DNA of 64,000 nucleotides from Geojedonia litorea. Its GTDB lineage: Bacteria; Bacteroidota; Bacteroidia; Flavobacteriales; Flavobacteriaceae. The stretch spans positions 1 to 64,000 of the forward strand of contig NZ_JBHSGP010000007.1 in the NCBI RefSeq assembly GCF_042654525.1, given 5' to 3'. The position numbers and the translations under genes were made by a program. The notes below the pieces were generated by a model. That model worked only from the letters and a program-made list of their open reading frames with translations. It did not search any database and was not told where the DNA came from. Shown piece by piece: positions 1 through 9,495 of the stretch (position 1 is its first letter; each line of letters starts with the position of its first letter).

Positions 1-440
1 CACTTCAGTTAGATAATTTAGGAGCTGCATCTATTACGGCTGCTGATATAGACAACGGTTCGAGTGATGCCTGTGGCATTGCCTCCATGAGCGTATCACC
101 AAGTACGTTTGACTGTTCGAATGTAGGACCGAATACAGTGACCTTAACGGTGACCGATGTCAACGGCAATGTAGAGACCGGTACTGCGACAGTAACAGTC
201 AAGGACGAAGTAAAACCAAATGTTGTCACCCAAGACATTCTAGCACTTCAGTTAGATAATTTAGGAGCTGCATCTATTACGGCTGCTGATATAGACAACG
301 GTTCGAGTGATGCCTGTGGCATTGCCTCCATNAAATGTAGGGCCGAATACAGTGACCTTAATGGTGACCGATGTCAACGGCAATGTAGAGACTGGTACTA
401 CTACGGTAACAGTTAAGGATGAAGTAAAACCAGAAATCAC
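1..440 (+). repeat. 243-bp (81-codon) tandem repeat of the HYR module
   Basis: Positions 1-88 are identical to 244-331, a period of exactly 243 bp, which is 81 codons. The second copy continues after the n at 332 but lacks 29 bp relative to copy one: base 120 of copy one aligns with base 334. It then diverges gradually (ggtactgcgaca versus ggtactactacg). The window edge cuts the array, so more copies probably lie upstream. Confidence 0.9.
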
Positions 441-2154
441 ATGTGCTTCAAATGACTTGAGATACGTAGATCCTTACCAGACCTATTATACCATAGACGG
501 AAATGAATTAGATGCTACGGCATCAGATGCTTGTGGTATAGCCTCTTTGACCTATGTTGGCGGGTCGCCAAGTACAAACGGATCAACTATGGATGGGGTT
601 CAATTAAATTTAGGACAGAATACGATGAATTGGACAGCCATTGATGTTAATGGTAACGCGTCGGATTGTACAACCGTTGTAGAAGTGTTAAAGCGCCCTA
701 CAACACTAACTTATAGTGGAGATTTAGATGAACAATATTCTGATAGTGTTGATTTATCTGCAAGTTTGATTGACAATGTTTCCGGAGATGGAGTTCAGGG
801 TAAAACAATAAGCTTTACCATAGGTTCTCAATCGACTACCGCAATCACTGATGTCAATGGATTGGCTTCAACAAGTTTAATTTTAACTCAAGATCCCGCA
901 AATAGCTATACGGTTATTTCTGAATTCACTGAAGATGCTAGTTATTTGGGCAGTAGTGACGAAGATACTTTTGATATTGTTCAAGAAGATGCCATTGTAG
1001 ACTATACAGGACAGACCCTACAGGCAACCCCTAATTCAAATAGTTCTGAAGCACTTGTTGTTTTAAGTGCCAATATTCAGGATATTACAGTAAACACTGC
1101 TAATGCTCAATACGACCCTTATGATGGGGATATTAGAAATGCCAAAGTGATGTTCGTTGACCGTGATAATGGTAGTGCCCCAATTTCTGGCTGGATGCTA
1201 GTGACCGATTTGATCGATCCTTCCGATGCTAGAACAGGATCAGTATCTTTTGAATGGCTTGTTGATATTGGACAGCAAACCTCACAATCCTTTACCATAG
1301 GAATTGTTGTAGATACGGGTTATTATTTGAAAAATTCGACTAATGATGACACAGTGGTTACAGTTTATGTGCCAGCAGGCGATTTTATCACTGGAGGAGG
1401 CTATATCATACCTACGGCCTCGGCTGGAACTTATGCTTCTACTGCGGGGCTCAAGACCAATTTTGGATTCAATGTGAAGTACAACAAGAAAGGCAATAAA
1501 TTAAAAGGACACATGAACGTCATATTTAGAAGACTGGAAAGTGATGGTATAGTGCACGTTTATCAAATTAAGAGTAACGCTGTTCAATCTCTAGGTGTAG
1601 ATGTTTCAGATGAAGATGCGCAATTTGCTACCTTTATTACAAAATCTAATTTAAAGGATATCACTGATCCCTTATTACCTGTTTCGCTTGGTGGTAATTT
1701 AATCTTGAAGGTGGACATGACCGATCGAGGGGAGCCTGGTAGCGAAGATTCCATTGCTTTCAATTTAACCGATGGTGGTTCAGGAGAATTGTTGTATTCG
1801 AGTCATTGGACAGGCATCAACACCAACGAGATGCAGCTGTCAGGAGGAAATTTAGTTGTCCATAGTGGCTTTAGTCTTAATGGACGTTATGTCAAGGCCG
1901 AAACGACTTTTGAGGGTGTAGAGTTGAAATCTTGGCCTAATCCTTCAAAGGAATATTTCAATTTGAAATTAAAGACCCAAAAAACCGATAAGGTACAAGT
2001 GGAGGTTTTCGATATCAATAGCAGGCTGGTGCATAAGGCAACCATTGTCCCTAATGAAGACTATCGTTTTGGCGAAAAGTTACCGGGAGGAGTATATTTA
2101 GTTAACATAAGCCAAGCTGGTTTTGTTAAGACCTTAAGATTGGTGAAGTATTAA
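1..2154 (+). CDS. Repetitive T9SS-exported surface protein (HYR/Ig-like repeats), 5'-partial and frameshifted at an ambiguous base
   Basis: The C-terminal part of a large cell-surface or secreted protein; the start lies before the window. Reading begins in frame 3 (LQLDNLGAAS...) and continues in frame 1 after position 332, where the sequence has an n and is 29 bp shorter than the preceding repeat copy. The N-terminal visible part consists of HYR-like repeats (VGPNTVTLTVTDVNGN, then VTVKDEVKP). An Ig-like segment follows (about 700-1000 nt), then a region with the motif GDFITGGGYI (about 1380-1410). The end is a type A T9SS sorting domain: a WPNPS motif, a beta-rich stretch and a basic C-terminus ending LRLVKY. 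Such proteins cross the outer membrane by T9SS and are processed by PorU, encoded just downstream. A role in adhesion is inferred. The frameshift is probably an assembly artefact rather than real decay. Confidence 0.85.
332..333. other. Ambiguous base (n) at a collapsed repeat; likely assembly join
   Basis: The only n noticed in the window. Copy one has 31 bases between gcctccat and aatgtagg (positions 89-119); copy two has only n plus one a. The loss of 29 bp shifts the frame from 3 to 1, while both flanks encode the same HYR protein. This is what a gap closed across near-identical repeats looks like. Confidence 0.85.
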
Positions 2155-2176
2155 ATAAATAGTGTTTTACAGATTA

Positions 2177-2210
2177 ATGCCAGGTAATTTATGAATTATC
2201 TGGCATTTTT
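2177..2210 (+). terminator. Intrinsic terminator after the surface-protein gene
   Basis: A 13-bp stem (2177-2189 with 2194-2206, one G-T wobble) with a TATG tetraloop, running into a T5 tract, 23 bp after the stop codon. It separates the plus-strand adhesin gene from the converging murF. Confidence 0.85.
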
Positions 2211-2225
2211 ATGTCTCATAAGTAG

Positions 2226-3506
2226 TTATAAAAATTCCAAAACCCGCTCTAAAGCCATTCCCCGAGAGCCTTTAATAAGAATAAGAGCATTGTTTACTGT
2301 ATTTGAGTTTAAATCAGATCTCAAATCTTCAAACGTTTCAAATGTTTTGATGAGTGGGTTGACAGTCTTAGTTTTGAAGAAATTGCTACCAATTAAATTA
2401 ACATTGGCAATAATATGCTTTTCAATGTAATTTACTATGTTTTGATGTTCAATAGCTGAATCTGCACCTAGCTCAAACATATCTCCTAAAAACAACACTT
2501 TTTGATTAGATTCGGTTTGCTTAAAGTTTTCAAGTGCAGCCATCATACTTGTGGGATTCGCGTTGTAGGCATCTAAAATGATAGTGTTAGTCCCTTTTTT
2601 AATGACTTGAGATCTGTTATTAGTAGGAATATAGTTTTTTATGGCTTGTTTAATAAATTCAGGGCGAACCTTAAAATACGTTCCAATTGCAATGGCTGCA
2701 CAAATATTATTAAAATTGTAAGCTCCAGTGAGATGTGTTTTCACCGTTGTATTTTGATATTCAAATGAAAGTAGGGGTTGAGCACTTTTAAGTTTCAATG
2801 TGTGGTTTGAATCAGATGTGTCAAATGTTACTAATTTGTTATAGTTGGCTGCCTGTTTTACCTGCACAGGATCATTAATATTTAAAAATATTGGTTTATG
2901 ATGTTGTTTTAAGTGTTCGTAAAGCTCTGATTTGGCTTTGATAACGCCTTCAATACTTCCAAAACCTTCTAAATGTGCTTTACCAAAATTGGTGATCAAA
3001 CCGTAATCGGGCAAAGCAATTTGGCATAAAAATTCAATTTCTTTGTGGTGATTAGCACCCATTTCAATGATACCAATTTCAACATCCCTAGTTAAACTTA
3101 AAAGCGTTAATGGAACACCAATGTGATTGTTTAGATTGCCTTTAGTGGCAAGCGTTTTAAATTGAGTGCTTAATACTGCATGAATCAATTCTTTAGTGGT
3201 GGTTTTTCCATTGCTACCTGTTAATGCTATTATAGGTGTTTTTAGCTGTTTACGATGGTAGTTGGCAAGTTCTTGCAGAGTTTTTAAAACATCATCAACT
3301 AAAATGCATTTTTCATTAATAAGAAATTCCTTTTCATCAATAACACAGTATTTAGCGCCTGACTCCAATGCTGTTTTTGCAAAACTATTACCGTTGAAGT
3401 TATCACCTTTTAAAGCAAAAAACATAGAATTAGGTGTGATTTTTCTGGTGTCAGTACTAATGGATGGGCATTCCTGAAATAATGTATAAAGGGCTTGTAT
3501 TGTCAT
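2226..3506 (-). CDS. murF: UDP-N-acetylmuramoyl-tripeptide--D-alanyl-D-alanine ligase MurF
   Basis: A cytoplasmic Mur ligase that adds D-Ala-D-Ala to UDP-MurNAc-tripeptide, the last soluble step of peptidoglycan precursor synthesis. The 426 residues match the family length. The N-terminal substrate domain has the DTRK motif (residues 19-22). The ATP-binding P-loop is GSNGKTT at 97-103, followed by the Mur ligase signature EMGANHHKEIEFLCQIA. The C-terminal domain carries LDAYNANPTSM and FLGDMFELG. It lies 67 bp downstream of gldJ on the same strand, with a terminator between them, so it is probably transcribed separately. The murF-gldJ-porU-porV order is common in Flavobacteriaceae (family knowledge). 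Confidence 0.96.
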   Translation of the reverse strand: MTIQALYTLFQECPSISTDTRKITPNSMFFALKGDNFNGNSFAKTALESGAKYCVIDEKEFLINEKCILVDDVLKTLQELANYHRKQLKTPIIALTGSNGKTTTKELIHAVLSTQFKTLATKGNLNNHIGVPLTLLSLTRDVEIGIIEMGANHHKEIEFLCQIALPDYGLITNFGKAHLEGFGSIEGVIKAKSELYEHLKQHHKPIFLNINDPVQVKQAANYNKLVTFDTSDSNHTLKLKSAQPLLSFEYQNTTVKTHLTGAYNFNNICAAIAIGTYFKVRPEFIKQAIKNYIPTNNRSQVIKKGTNTIILDAYNANPTSMMAALENFKQTESNQKVLFLGDMFELGADSAIEHQNIVNYIEKHIIANVNLIGSNFFKTKTVNPLIKTFETFEDLRSDLNSNTVNNALILIKGSRGMALERVLEFL

Positions 3507-3520
3507 AAAATAAATGTAAT

Positions 3521-3555
3521 AAAAAAGTCCTAACGTTTAAGGTCAGGACTTTTTT
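3521..3555 (-). terminator. Intrinsic terminator of gldJ
   Basis: An inverted repeat: AAAAAAGTCCT (3521-3531) pairs with AGGACTTTTTT (3545-3555), with a short imperfect inner stem and a GTTTAA-type loop. Read on the minus strand it ends in a T6 run, 19 bp past the gldJ stop codon and just before murF. The symmetrical A/T tails could also stop plus-strand transcription. Confidence 0.8.
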
Positions 3556-3573
3556 ATTTTAAAACTTTATAAT

Positions 3574-5265
3574 TTAATTCTTGGTTTTGTTTTTAGCTTG
3601 CGATTTTGATCCTACTCTAGACATGGCGCATCTAAACCCAATATAGTCTGTAGCCATATCTTGTGGGAAGAAGCGACGTTGTGCTGGATCTAACCAGTAG
3701 TCTCTATCTTTCCAAGACCCACCTTTGTATACTCGTACTTCGTCATTTATCAAAGATGTTCTCTGATTAGATCGGTCATACTCTTTTAATAATTTACCGG
3801 TTGAATCTCTTTGGATACGGTGTTTAGGTGAGTTGTACATTTTTCTAGTTTCGGTTTCCTTTCCAGTTACACCTTCTTCTTCACTAAAATTATCCCTAAA
3901 CGAACGCGAGGATCTTCTGTCTCCATCTCTAAAGTTGATATTATCACTTTCATCAAAATTGGTTCTTAAATAGGTTTCATTGTCATCTACTGGTACTTGT
4001 AAAATTTCACCAGCTAGATTTCTTGCTACTAGTTTACCATTGTTTAATGTGTCAAATACAACAGATTCTGGAGTCACAACCTTAACTTGTCCATTTTCAT
4101 CAATGGCGTTTTTAGTATAAACGTTACCTCTATAGTAGTTAAAGTCATTAAATTCATCATCAACAATTGGTCTGTAAACGTCAGCTACCCATTCAGCCAC
4201 ATTACCTGCCATGTCATAAAGACCATAATCATTAGGGTCATAAGACATTACTTGTGCAGTAATATCAGCACCATCATCAGACCAGCCAGCAATTCCACCG
4301 TAGTCACCTTTACCTTGCTTAAAGTTTGCTAATTGATCACCTCTAGTTTTACGTTTTCCTGAACGGGTATATTGCCCGGTCCATGGATATTTTTTTCTAC
4401 CTCTGTAGACGTTATAACTTCTTAAATCACTCATGCCTAAAGCAGCATATTCCCATTCGGCTTCAGATGGTAGTCGGTATTTAGGTGAAATTAAACCTGT
4501 TTCTCTAGAGGCATATACATTAATGGTATCGCCAGCAGCAGTTGTTTGAACTCGTCTTCTTGTATTTTCTGGGTTAGTGATACTGTCGTTTCCACCATAA
4601 GCGAGTTTTGGTGCAGTAATATAGGTGTCTGTATTAAAAGTAGAACCTGCTGAAACTGCATTGAGTTTAGCATCTCTGGCAATATAACCTGCATCTTCTA
4701 GATAAGCTTCATTAACACGATCAGTTCTCCAATTTGCAAATTCAACAGCTTGAATCCAACTTACCCCAACAACTGGATATTCAGCATATCCTGGATGACG
4801 TAGATAGTTTTCTATCATCATTTCCGCGTATCCTAATCTGTTTCGCCATACCAATGTGTCAGGTAATGCACCTTCTAATATCAATTTAAAATTTCCCTCT
4901 TCTGGAGGATAAACACGTTTTAACCAATCTAAATATTCTAGATACATTTTGTTGGTTACTTCAGTTTCATCCATATAAAAGGACTGCACATGTTGTTGGT
5001 TTGGTGTATTATTCCAATCGTGCATTACATCATCTTGTACTTTACCCATGGTAAACGTACCACCTTCAATAAAGACCAATCCTGGAGCAGTGGCCTGTTC
5101 TTTGAAGTCGTTATTAAACTGAAAGCCACCTTGTTTGTCATTTATATTCCATCCAGTTGCTCTTGAACTGTTCTTTGAAGTCGAGGACTTTTTACAACTA
5201 AACAGTGCTAAAGATAGCGTTAGGGCTAGCAGTATCCTTAGATTAAAAACGTTTTTCATATCCAT
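3574..5265 (-). CDS. gldJ: Gliding motility lipoprotein GldJ (SUMF1/FGE-sulfatase fold)
   Basis: GldJ is an outer-membrane-associated lipoprotein needed for gliding and for stability of the T9SS ring component GldK (known for the family). The 563-residue protein starts with a lipoprotein signal (LTLSLALFSCKK, lipid Cys at about residue 24). It has the formylglycine-generating-enzyme-like fold: FIEGGTFTMG near residue 65, YPVVGVSWIQAVEFANWR, YRLPSEAEWEYAA, YDMAGNVAEWVADVY, and the C-terminal VYKGGSWKDRDYW and IGFRCAMS motifs. Two in-frame ATGs (5265 and 5259) are possible. It is divergent from porU across a 323-bp spacer and ends in its own terminator. Length and motifs separate it from the related GldK. 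Confidence 0.93.
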   Translation of the reverse strand: MDMKNVFNLRILLALTLSLALFSCKKSSTSKNSSRATGWNINDKQGGFQFNNDFKEQATAPGLVFIEGGTFTMGKVQDDVMHDWNNTPNQQHVQSFYMDETEVTNKMYLEYLDWLKRVYPPEEGNFKLILEGALPDTLVWRNRLGYAEMMIENYLRHPGYAEYPVVGVSWIQAVEFANWRTDRVNEAYLEDAGYIARDAKLNAVSAGSTFNTDTYITAPKLAYGGNDSITNPENTRRRVQTTAAGDTINVYASRETGLISPKYRLPSEAEWEYAALGMSDLRSYNVYRGRKKYPWTGQYTRSGKRKTRGDQLANFKQGKGDYGGIAGWSDDGADITAQVMSYDPNDYGLYDMAGNVAEWVADVYRPIVDDEFNDFNYYRGNVYTKNAIDENGQVKVVTPESVVFDTLNNGKLVARNLAGEILQVPVDDNETYLRTNFDESDNINFRDGDRRSSRSFRDNFSEEEGVTGKETETRKMYNSPKHRIQRDSTGKLLKEYDRSNQRTSLINDEVRVYKGGSWKDRDYWLDPAQRRFFPQDMATDYIGFRCAMSRVGSKSQAKNKTKN

Positions 5266-5588
5266 ACTATTTAAGTAAGCAAGTTAAATTTAGACACGCA
5301 ATATAGTAATTAAAGCGAAAACAACAATTTTTTTTGAAGGAAATTATCAAAAAATGTTGCATTTCATCCTATTTTTCATACAACACATCGGATTTTTAGC
5401 CGTTTTATCGACGTATTTTGCATTTCAATAACGCAGCAATAAATCAATTATTGTTGTACTTTTGAATAAAAAATTGAAAACTCATAATAACTATATTAGA
5501 TAGTCGTTAATTATCTATAAATTGCTATTATGGATAAAAGCAGTTCAAATTGTTAAAGCCTGTTTGAATTAGCAGATATCTCTATCAG
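5266..5588. promoter_or_regulatory. Divergent gldJ / porU intergenic region
   Basis: A 323-bp AT-rich spacer between the divergent T9SS genes, with no coding potential seen. It contains a Bacteroidota -7 element TACTTTTG at 5457-5464 pointing to porU, which would leave a leader of roughly 120 nt. In that leader a small inverted repeat, TAGATA with TATCTA, surrounds position 5508. No convincing gldJ promoter was recognised. Confidence 0.5.
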
Positions 5589-8500
5589 ATGAAAAAACTA
5601 TTACTTGCTATCCTATTCTTATCATTTATGTTTGGGTATTCCCAACAAAAACAGTTTGAAATAACTTGGAATGGGACCCTGTTTTTAGAAACGTCATCTT
5701 CAAAAATTGAGGTTCCTGCATTCAACTCTCAAAATTTTAGTTATGATGATGAGCGCGGTCTTACTTATTTCGCATTATGGGATATCAATGGATTGGTTAA
5801 TGAGAAATCACTTCAGGTAACAAACATTGCTTATCAAACCATATCTAGGACAGACTTAAAGGATTTACCTGTAAATATCCTTCCTTCTAAACCTCAGTAT
5901 CAACTCAATAATTCTGTTGATAGAACGAATCGGTCGGCCTATTTTGAAATTTCACCTATTATAAATGATAATGGAGTGATTAAAAAAATCACATCGTTTA
6001 ACATATCCTATTCAAGTGGGACTAATGCAAACAGAGGCTTTGGGCCTGCTGGTATTTCTAACTCAGTTTTGAGTGCGGGTAGTTGGTATAAGTTTTATGT
6101 TGATAAAACAGGTGTGTTTAGATTATCCAAAAGCTTTTTAAGTCAATTAGGTGTCAATGTAAATACTGTTGATCCAAGAACAATTAAAATTTATGGTAAC
6201 GGTGGTGCGATGTTGCCACACCCAAATTCTGTGCCTTATCCTTTAGATTTAACAGAGAATGCTATAAAGTTTGTTGGAGAAAGTGATGGTAATTTTGGTA
6301 ATGACGATTACATACTATTTTATGCTGAAGGACCTACTGGCTATAATGCAGAGAGTAACACCAATATAAACGCTTATACAGATAAGTCTTATTACTTTGT
6401 AAATGTGAGTTCGGGTCAAGGTAAGCGCATTCAACCAATGAATCAACCAAGTTCAAGCCCAAATTTAACTATAAATACATTTCAAGATTATCAGTTCTAC
6501 GAAGTTGATGAAACCAATTTGGTAAAATTGGGGCGTCGATGGTTTGGTGATCGCTTTGACATAGAAAATGAAAGGGAATACAAGTTTTCATTTCCTAATC
6601 TTGTGACAGCACAACAAGCTAGAGTCAAAGTTTATGCTGCTGCCATTTCGGATGTCGCCACATCCATGGACATCAATCTAAATGGCAATACAATATCAAG
6701 TTTAAATTTTAACGCTGTTTCCGGGACTACTTTAGCTTCAGCCAATGCCTATAATAGTACGGTAAACCTTTCTAGTGCCGAAATCTCATTGCGTCTTAAA
6801 TATAATAATAATGGTAATCCGTCTTCATTAGGGTATTTAGATTATATATCAATTGAAGCAACAAGGGCCCTAACTTTTGATGGAGATCAACTTGCCTTTA
6901 AAAATTCAAGCGTGGCTAGTAGTTCAGGTACTGTTGAATATACGCTTTCCAATGCCACTTCGGTTCTAGAAGTTTGGGATATTACGGATAAATATAATAT
7001 AACTACAGCTCCAAATACCAATAAGGATGCAAACTTTAGTTTTAAAGCTAATGCTGGAACCTTAAGAGCCTATTTAGCTTTTACTGCCATTGATTATTTT
7101 GAACCTTTAAGAGACTCAAATGTTTCAGTAAATAATCAAAATATTAAAGGCACTATTTTTCTCAATAATCAAGGTGAATTTCAAGATATTGATTATCTCA
7201 TAGTTTCTCCCAACAATCTGGTTTCTCAAGCTGAACGATTAGCAGAAATTAACCGAAATCAATATGGTCTTAATGTAAAAGTGGTCACTCTAAATGAGAT
7301 TTACACCGAGTTTAGCTCTGGTAATCAGGATATTGCGGCGATACGTAATATGGTGAAGTATGTTTATGACAATGCTAGTGCTCCAGACAAAAGAGTAAAG
7401 TATTTATGCTTGTTTGGAGATGCTTCGTTTGATTATAAAGACCGAATTCCTAATAACACAAATATTGTTCCGTCCTGGCTATCTATTGAAAGCTTTAATC
7501 TAACCAGTTCATTTGTGTCAGATGATTTTTATGGTATGATGGACGCCAATGAAGGTGGAATGCAAACCAGTGACCGATTAGATATTGCCGTTGGAAGAAT
7601 GCTTGTTGAAAATCCGCAACGCGCCAAGGATATGGTGGATAAGATTAAATCGTACTATGAAAAGGAAGCTTACGGAAGTTGGAGAAATAATGTAGTTGTC
7701 ATTTCTGATGATGTGGATCAAGACTGGGAGAAAATTCTCCAAAACACAACCAATGATATTGGTAACGATATTACACAACAGAAACCATTTTTAAATGTTA
7801 TAAAAATTCATTCAGATGCATTTCAACAGGAGTCCTCGGCCAGTGGTTCTCGATATCCACAAGTAAATAAGGAAATCAAAGATGCTATTGAAGTTGGTGC
7901 GCTAGTGGTCAATTACTTTGGTCATGGTGGTGAAGATGGGATTGCTTCGGAACGTATTTTTGATAAAAACGATTCACAGGAAGTCAGAAATCTGTGTAAG
8001 TTCAATTGTTTCGTAACGGTGACTTGTGAATACACCAAATTTGATGATCCTACACGTCCCACTGCTGGCGAATACACATTCTGGAATAAAAATGGTGGGT
8101 CCATAGGTCTTTTGACGACCACAAGACAAATTTTTGTAACTACTGGAGTTTCTTTTAATGTGGTTCTTGAAAAATATCTGTTTGCATTCGGCTCAAACAA
8201 TTACCCTTCAATGGCTGAAGCATTAAGACTGACAAAAAATGACAATAGTATAGCTGGGAATGGTCAAAAACGATTAGTGTTTTTTATAGGTGACCCAGCA
8301 ATGAAGTTGGCATTCGCTAAACCAAGCATAAATCTTACTCATGTCAACGATGTCGCTATTGGACAAGGTACCGATGTACTTCAGGCTTTGGGAAGAGTTA
8401 AAATGTCTGGAGAAATTGTAGATGAATCAGGTAACTTGCTTACTAATTACAATGGGATACTTACGGCAACTATTTTTGATAAAGATATTGACCGAAAAAC

Positions 8501-9431
8501 TTTGGGTAATGACGGGACAAGAGAAAATGGTCAATTAATTCAATTAGATTTTAAAACTTTAGGCGAAGTTATTTTTAAAGGTCAAGCTACCGTAACTAAT
8601 GGCTTATTTGAATTTAATTTTGTGGTCCCACGTGATATAGGTATTCCAGTAGGTAATGGTAAAGCAAGCTTTTATGCTCAAAGTGATTCACCTTTGCAAG
8701 ATCAGGCCGGTGCTAGTTTTGATATTCAAGTGGGCGGGATAAATGATAAGGCTGCTGAAGATAATACGGGTCCTATCATTAATTTATATATGAATGATGA
8801 GAATTTTGTTTCGGGAGGTATAACTAATGAAGCACCTACATTATTGGCCAAACTTCAGGATGAGAATGGAATAAATACTGCCAGCGGCATTGGCCATGAT
8901 ATAGTGGCTATTATTGATGGTGATGAAACCAATCCATTTGTGCTAAATGATTATTATCAGGCCGAAGTAGATGATTATCAAAACGGTAAAGTAACGTATC
9001 CTTTTAGAGATTTGGAGCCAGGTTTACATACATTAACTCTAAAAGCTTGGGATGTTTATAATAATTCGTCTACTGCTGAAATTCAATTTATCGTGCATGA
9101 TCAAAATGAAGAATTGGTTATAAATAATGTGTTGAACTATCCAAATCCGTTTATTGATTACACAGAATTTTGGTTTAACCACAATAGTTCTGATGTTTTG
9201 GACGTTTCTATACAGATATTTACCGTTTCAGGAAAATTGGTGAGAACTTTAAATGGTCAAACTTCTGGAGGAAGCAAAACCACAAGTTCGTTATCTAAAG
9301 ATATAATATGGGATGGAAGAGATGATTTTGGAGACAAAATAGGTAAAGGTGTCTATATTTATAAACTTAAAGTTCGATCCAATCAACTAAATAAACAGGT
9401 AGAAAAAATACAAAAACTTGTCATACTATAA
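5589..9431 (+). CDS. porU: T9SS surface sortase PorU (C25 gingipain-family peptidase)
   Basis: PorU sits on the outer-membrane surface, cleaves the C-terminal sorting domain of T9SS clients and links them to A-LPS (known in Porphyromonas; equivalent role inferred here). The 1280 residues include a signal peptide ending near YSQQ. A C25 domain follows, with the catalytic pair His779 (in VVNYFGHGGEDG) and Cys813 (in FVTVTCEYTKF); their 34-residue spacing fits the gingipain fold. Beta-sandwich regions come next, then a CTD-like end beginning NYPNPFIDYTEFWF. It is 64 bp upstream of porV, consistent with one transcript ending at 10754. The adjacent adhesin gene at 1-2154 is a likely substrate. Confidence 0.95.
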   Translation: MKKLLLAILFLSFMFGYSQQKQFEITWNGTLFLETSSSKIEVPAFNSQNFSYDDERGLTYFALWDINGLVNEKSLQVTNIAYQTISRTDLKDLPVNILPSKPQYQLNNSVDRTNRSAYFEISPIINDNGVIKKITSFNISYSSGTNANRGFGPAGISNSVLSAGSWYKFYVDKTGVFRLSKSFLSQLGVNVNTVDPRTIKIYGNGGAMLPHPNSVPYPLDLTENAIKFVGESDGNFGNDDYILFYAEGPTGYNAESNTNINAYTDKSYYFVNVSSGQGKRIQPMNQPSSSPNLTINTFQDYQFYEVDETNLVKLGRRWFGDRFDIENEREYKFSFPNLVTAQQARVKVYAAAISDVATSMDINLNGNTISSLNFNAVSGTTLASANAYNSTVNLSSAEISLRLKYNNNGNPSSLGYLDYISIEATRALTFDGDQLAFKNSSVASSSGTVEYTLSNATSVLEVWDITDKYNITTAPNTNKDANFSFKANAGTLRAYLAFTAIDYFEPLRDSNVSVNNQNIKGTIFLNNQGEFQDIDYLIVSPNNLVSQAERLAEINRNQYGLNVKVVTLNEIYTEFSSGNQDIAAIRNMVKYVYDNASAPDKRVKYLCLFGDASFDYKDRIPNNTNIVPSWLSIESFNLTSSFVSDDFYGMMDANEGGMQTSDRLDIAVGRMLVENPQRAKDMVDKIKSYYEKEAYGSWRNNVVVISDDVDQDWEKILQNTTNDIGNDITQQKPFLNVIKIHSDAFQQESSASGSRYPQVNKEIKDAIEVGALVVNYFGHGGEDGIASERIFDKNDSQEVRNLCKFNCFVTVTCEYTKFDDPTRPTAGEYTFWNKNGGSIGLLTTTRQIFVTTGVSFNVVLEKYLFAFGSNNYPSMAEALRLTKNDNSIAGNGQKRLVFFIGDPAMKLAFAKPSINLTHVNDVAIGQGTDVLQALGRVKMSGEIVDESGNLLTNYNGILTATIFDKDIDRKTLGNDGTRENGQLIQLDFKTLGEVIFKGQATVTNGLFEFNFVVPRDIGIPVGNGKASFYAQSDSPLQDQAGASFDIQVGGINDKAAEDNTGPIINLYMNDENFVSGGITNEAPTLLAKLQDENGINTASGIGHDIVAIIDGDETNPFVLNDYYQAEVDDYQNGKVTYPFRDLEPGLHTLTLKAWDVYNNSSTAEIQFIVHDQNEELVINNVLNYPNPFIDYTEFWFNHNSSDVLDVSIQIFTVSGKLVRTLNGQTSGGSKTTSSLSKDIIWDGRDDFGDKIGKGVYIYKLKVRSNQLNKQVEKIQKLVIL

Positions 9432-9495
9432 TAAAAAATTATATTTGCTTAATAGGTTTGATCCAAGGCAGATCTGATTTCAACATTACTAACAC

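Noticed and set aside
87..416. Separate short ORF at the left edge, next to the longer ORF starting at 307
   Set aside because: Both encode parts of one HYR protein; the break coincides with the n and the 29-bp repeat collapse.
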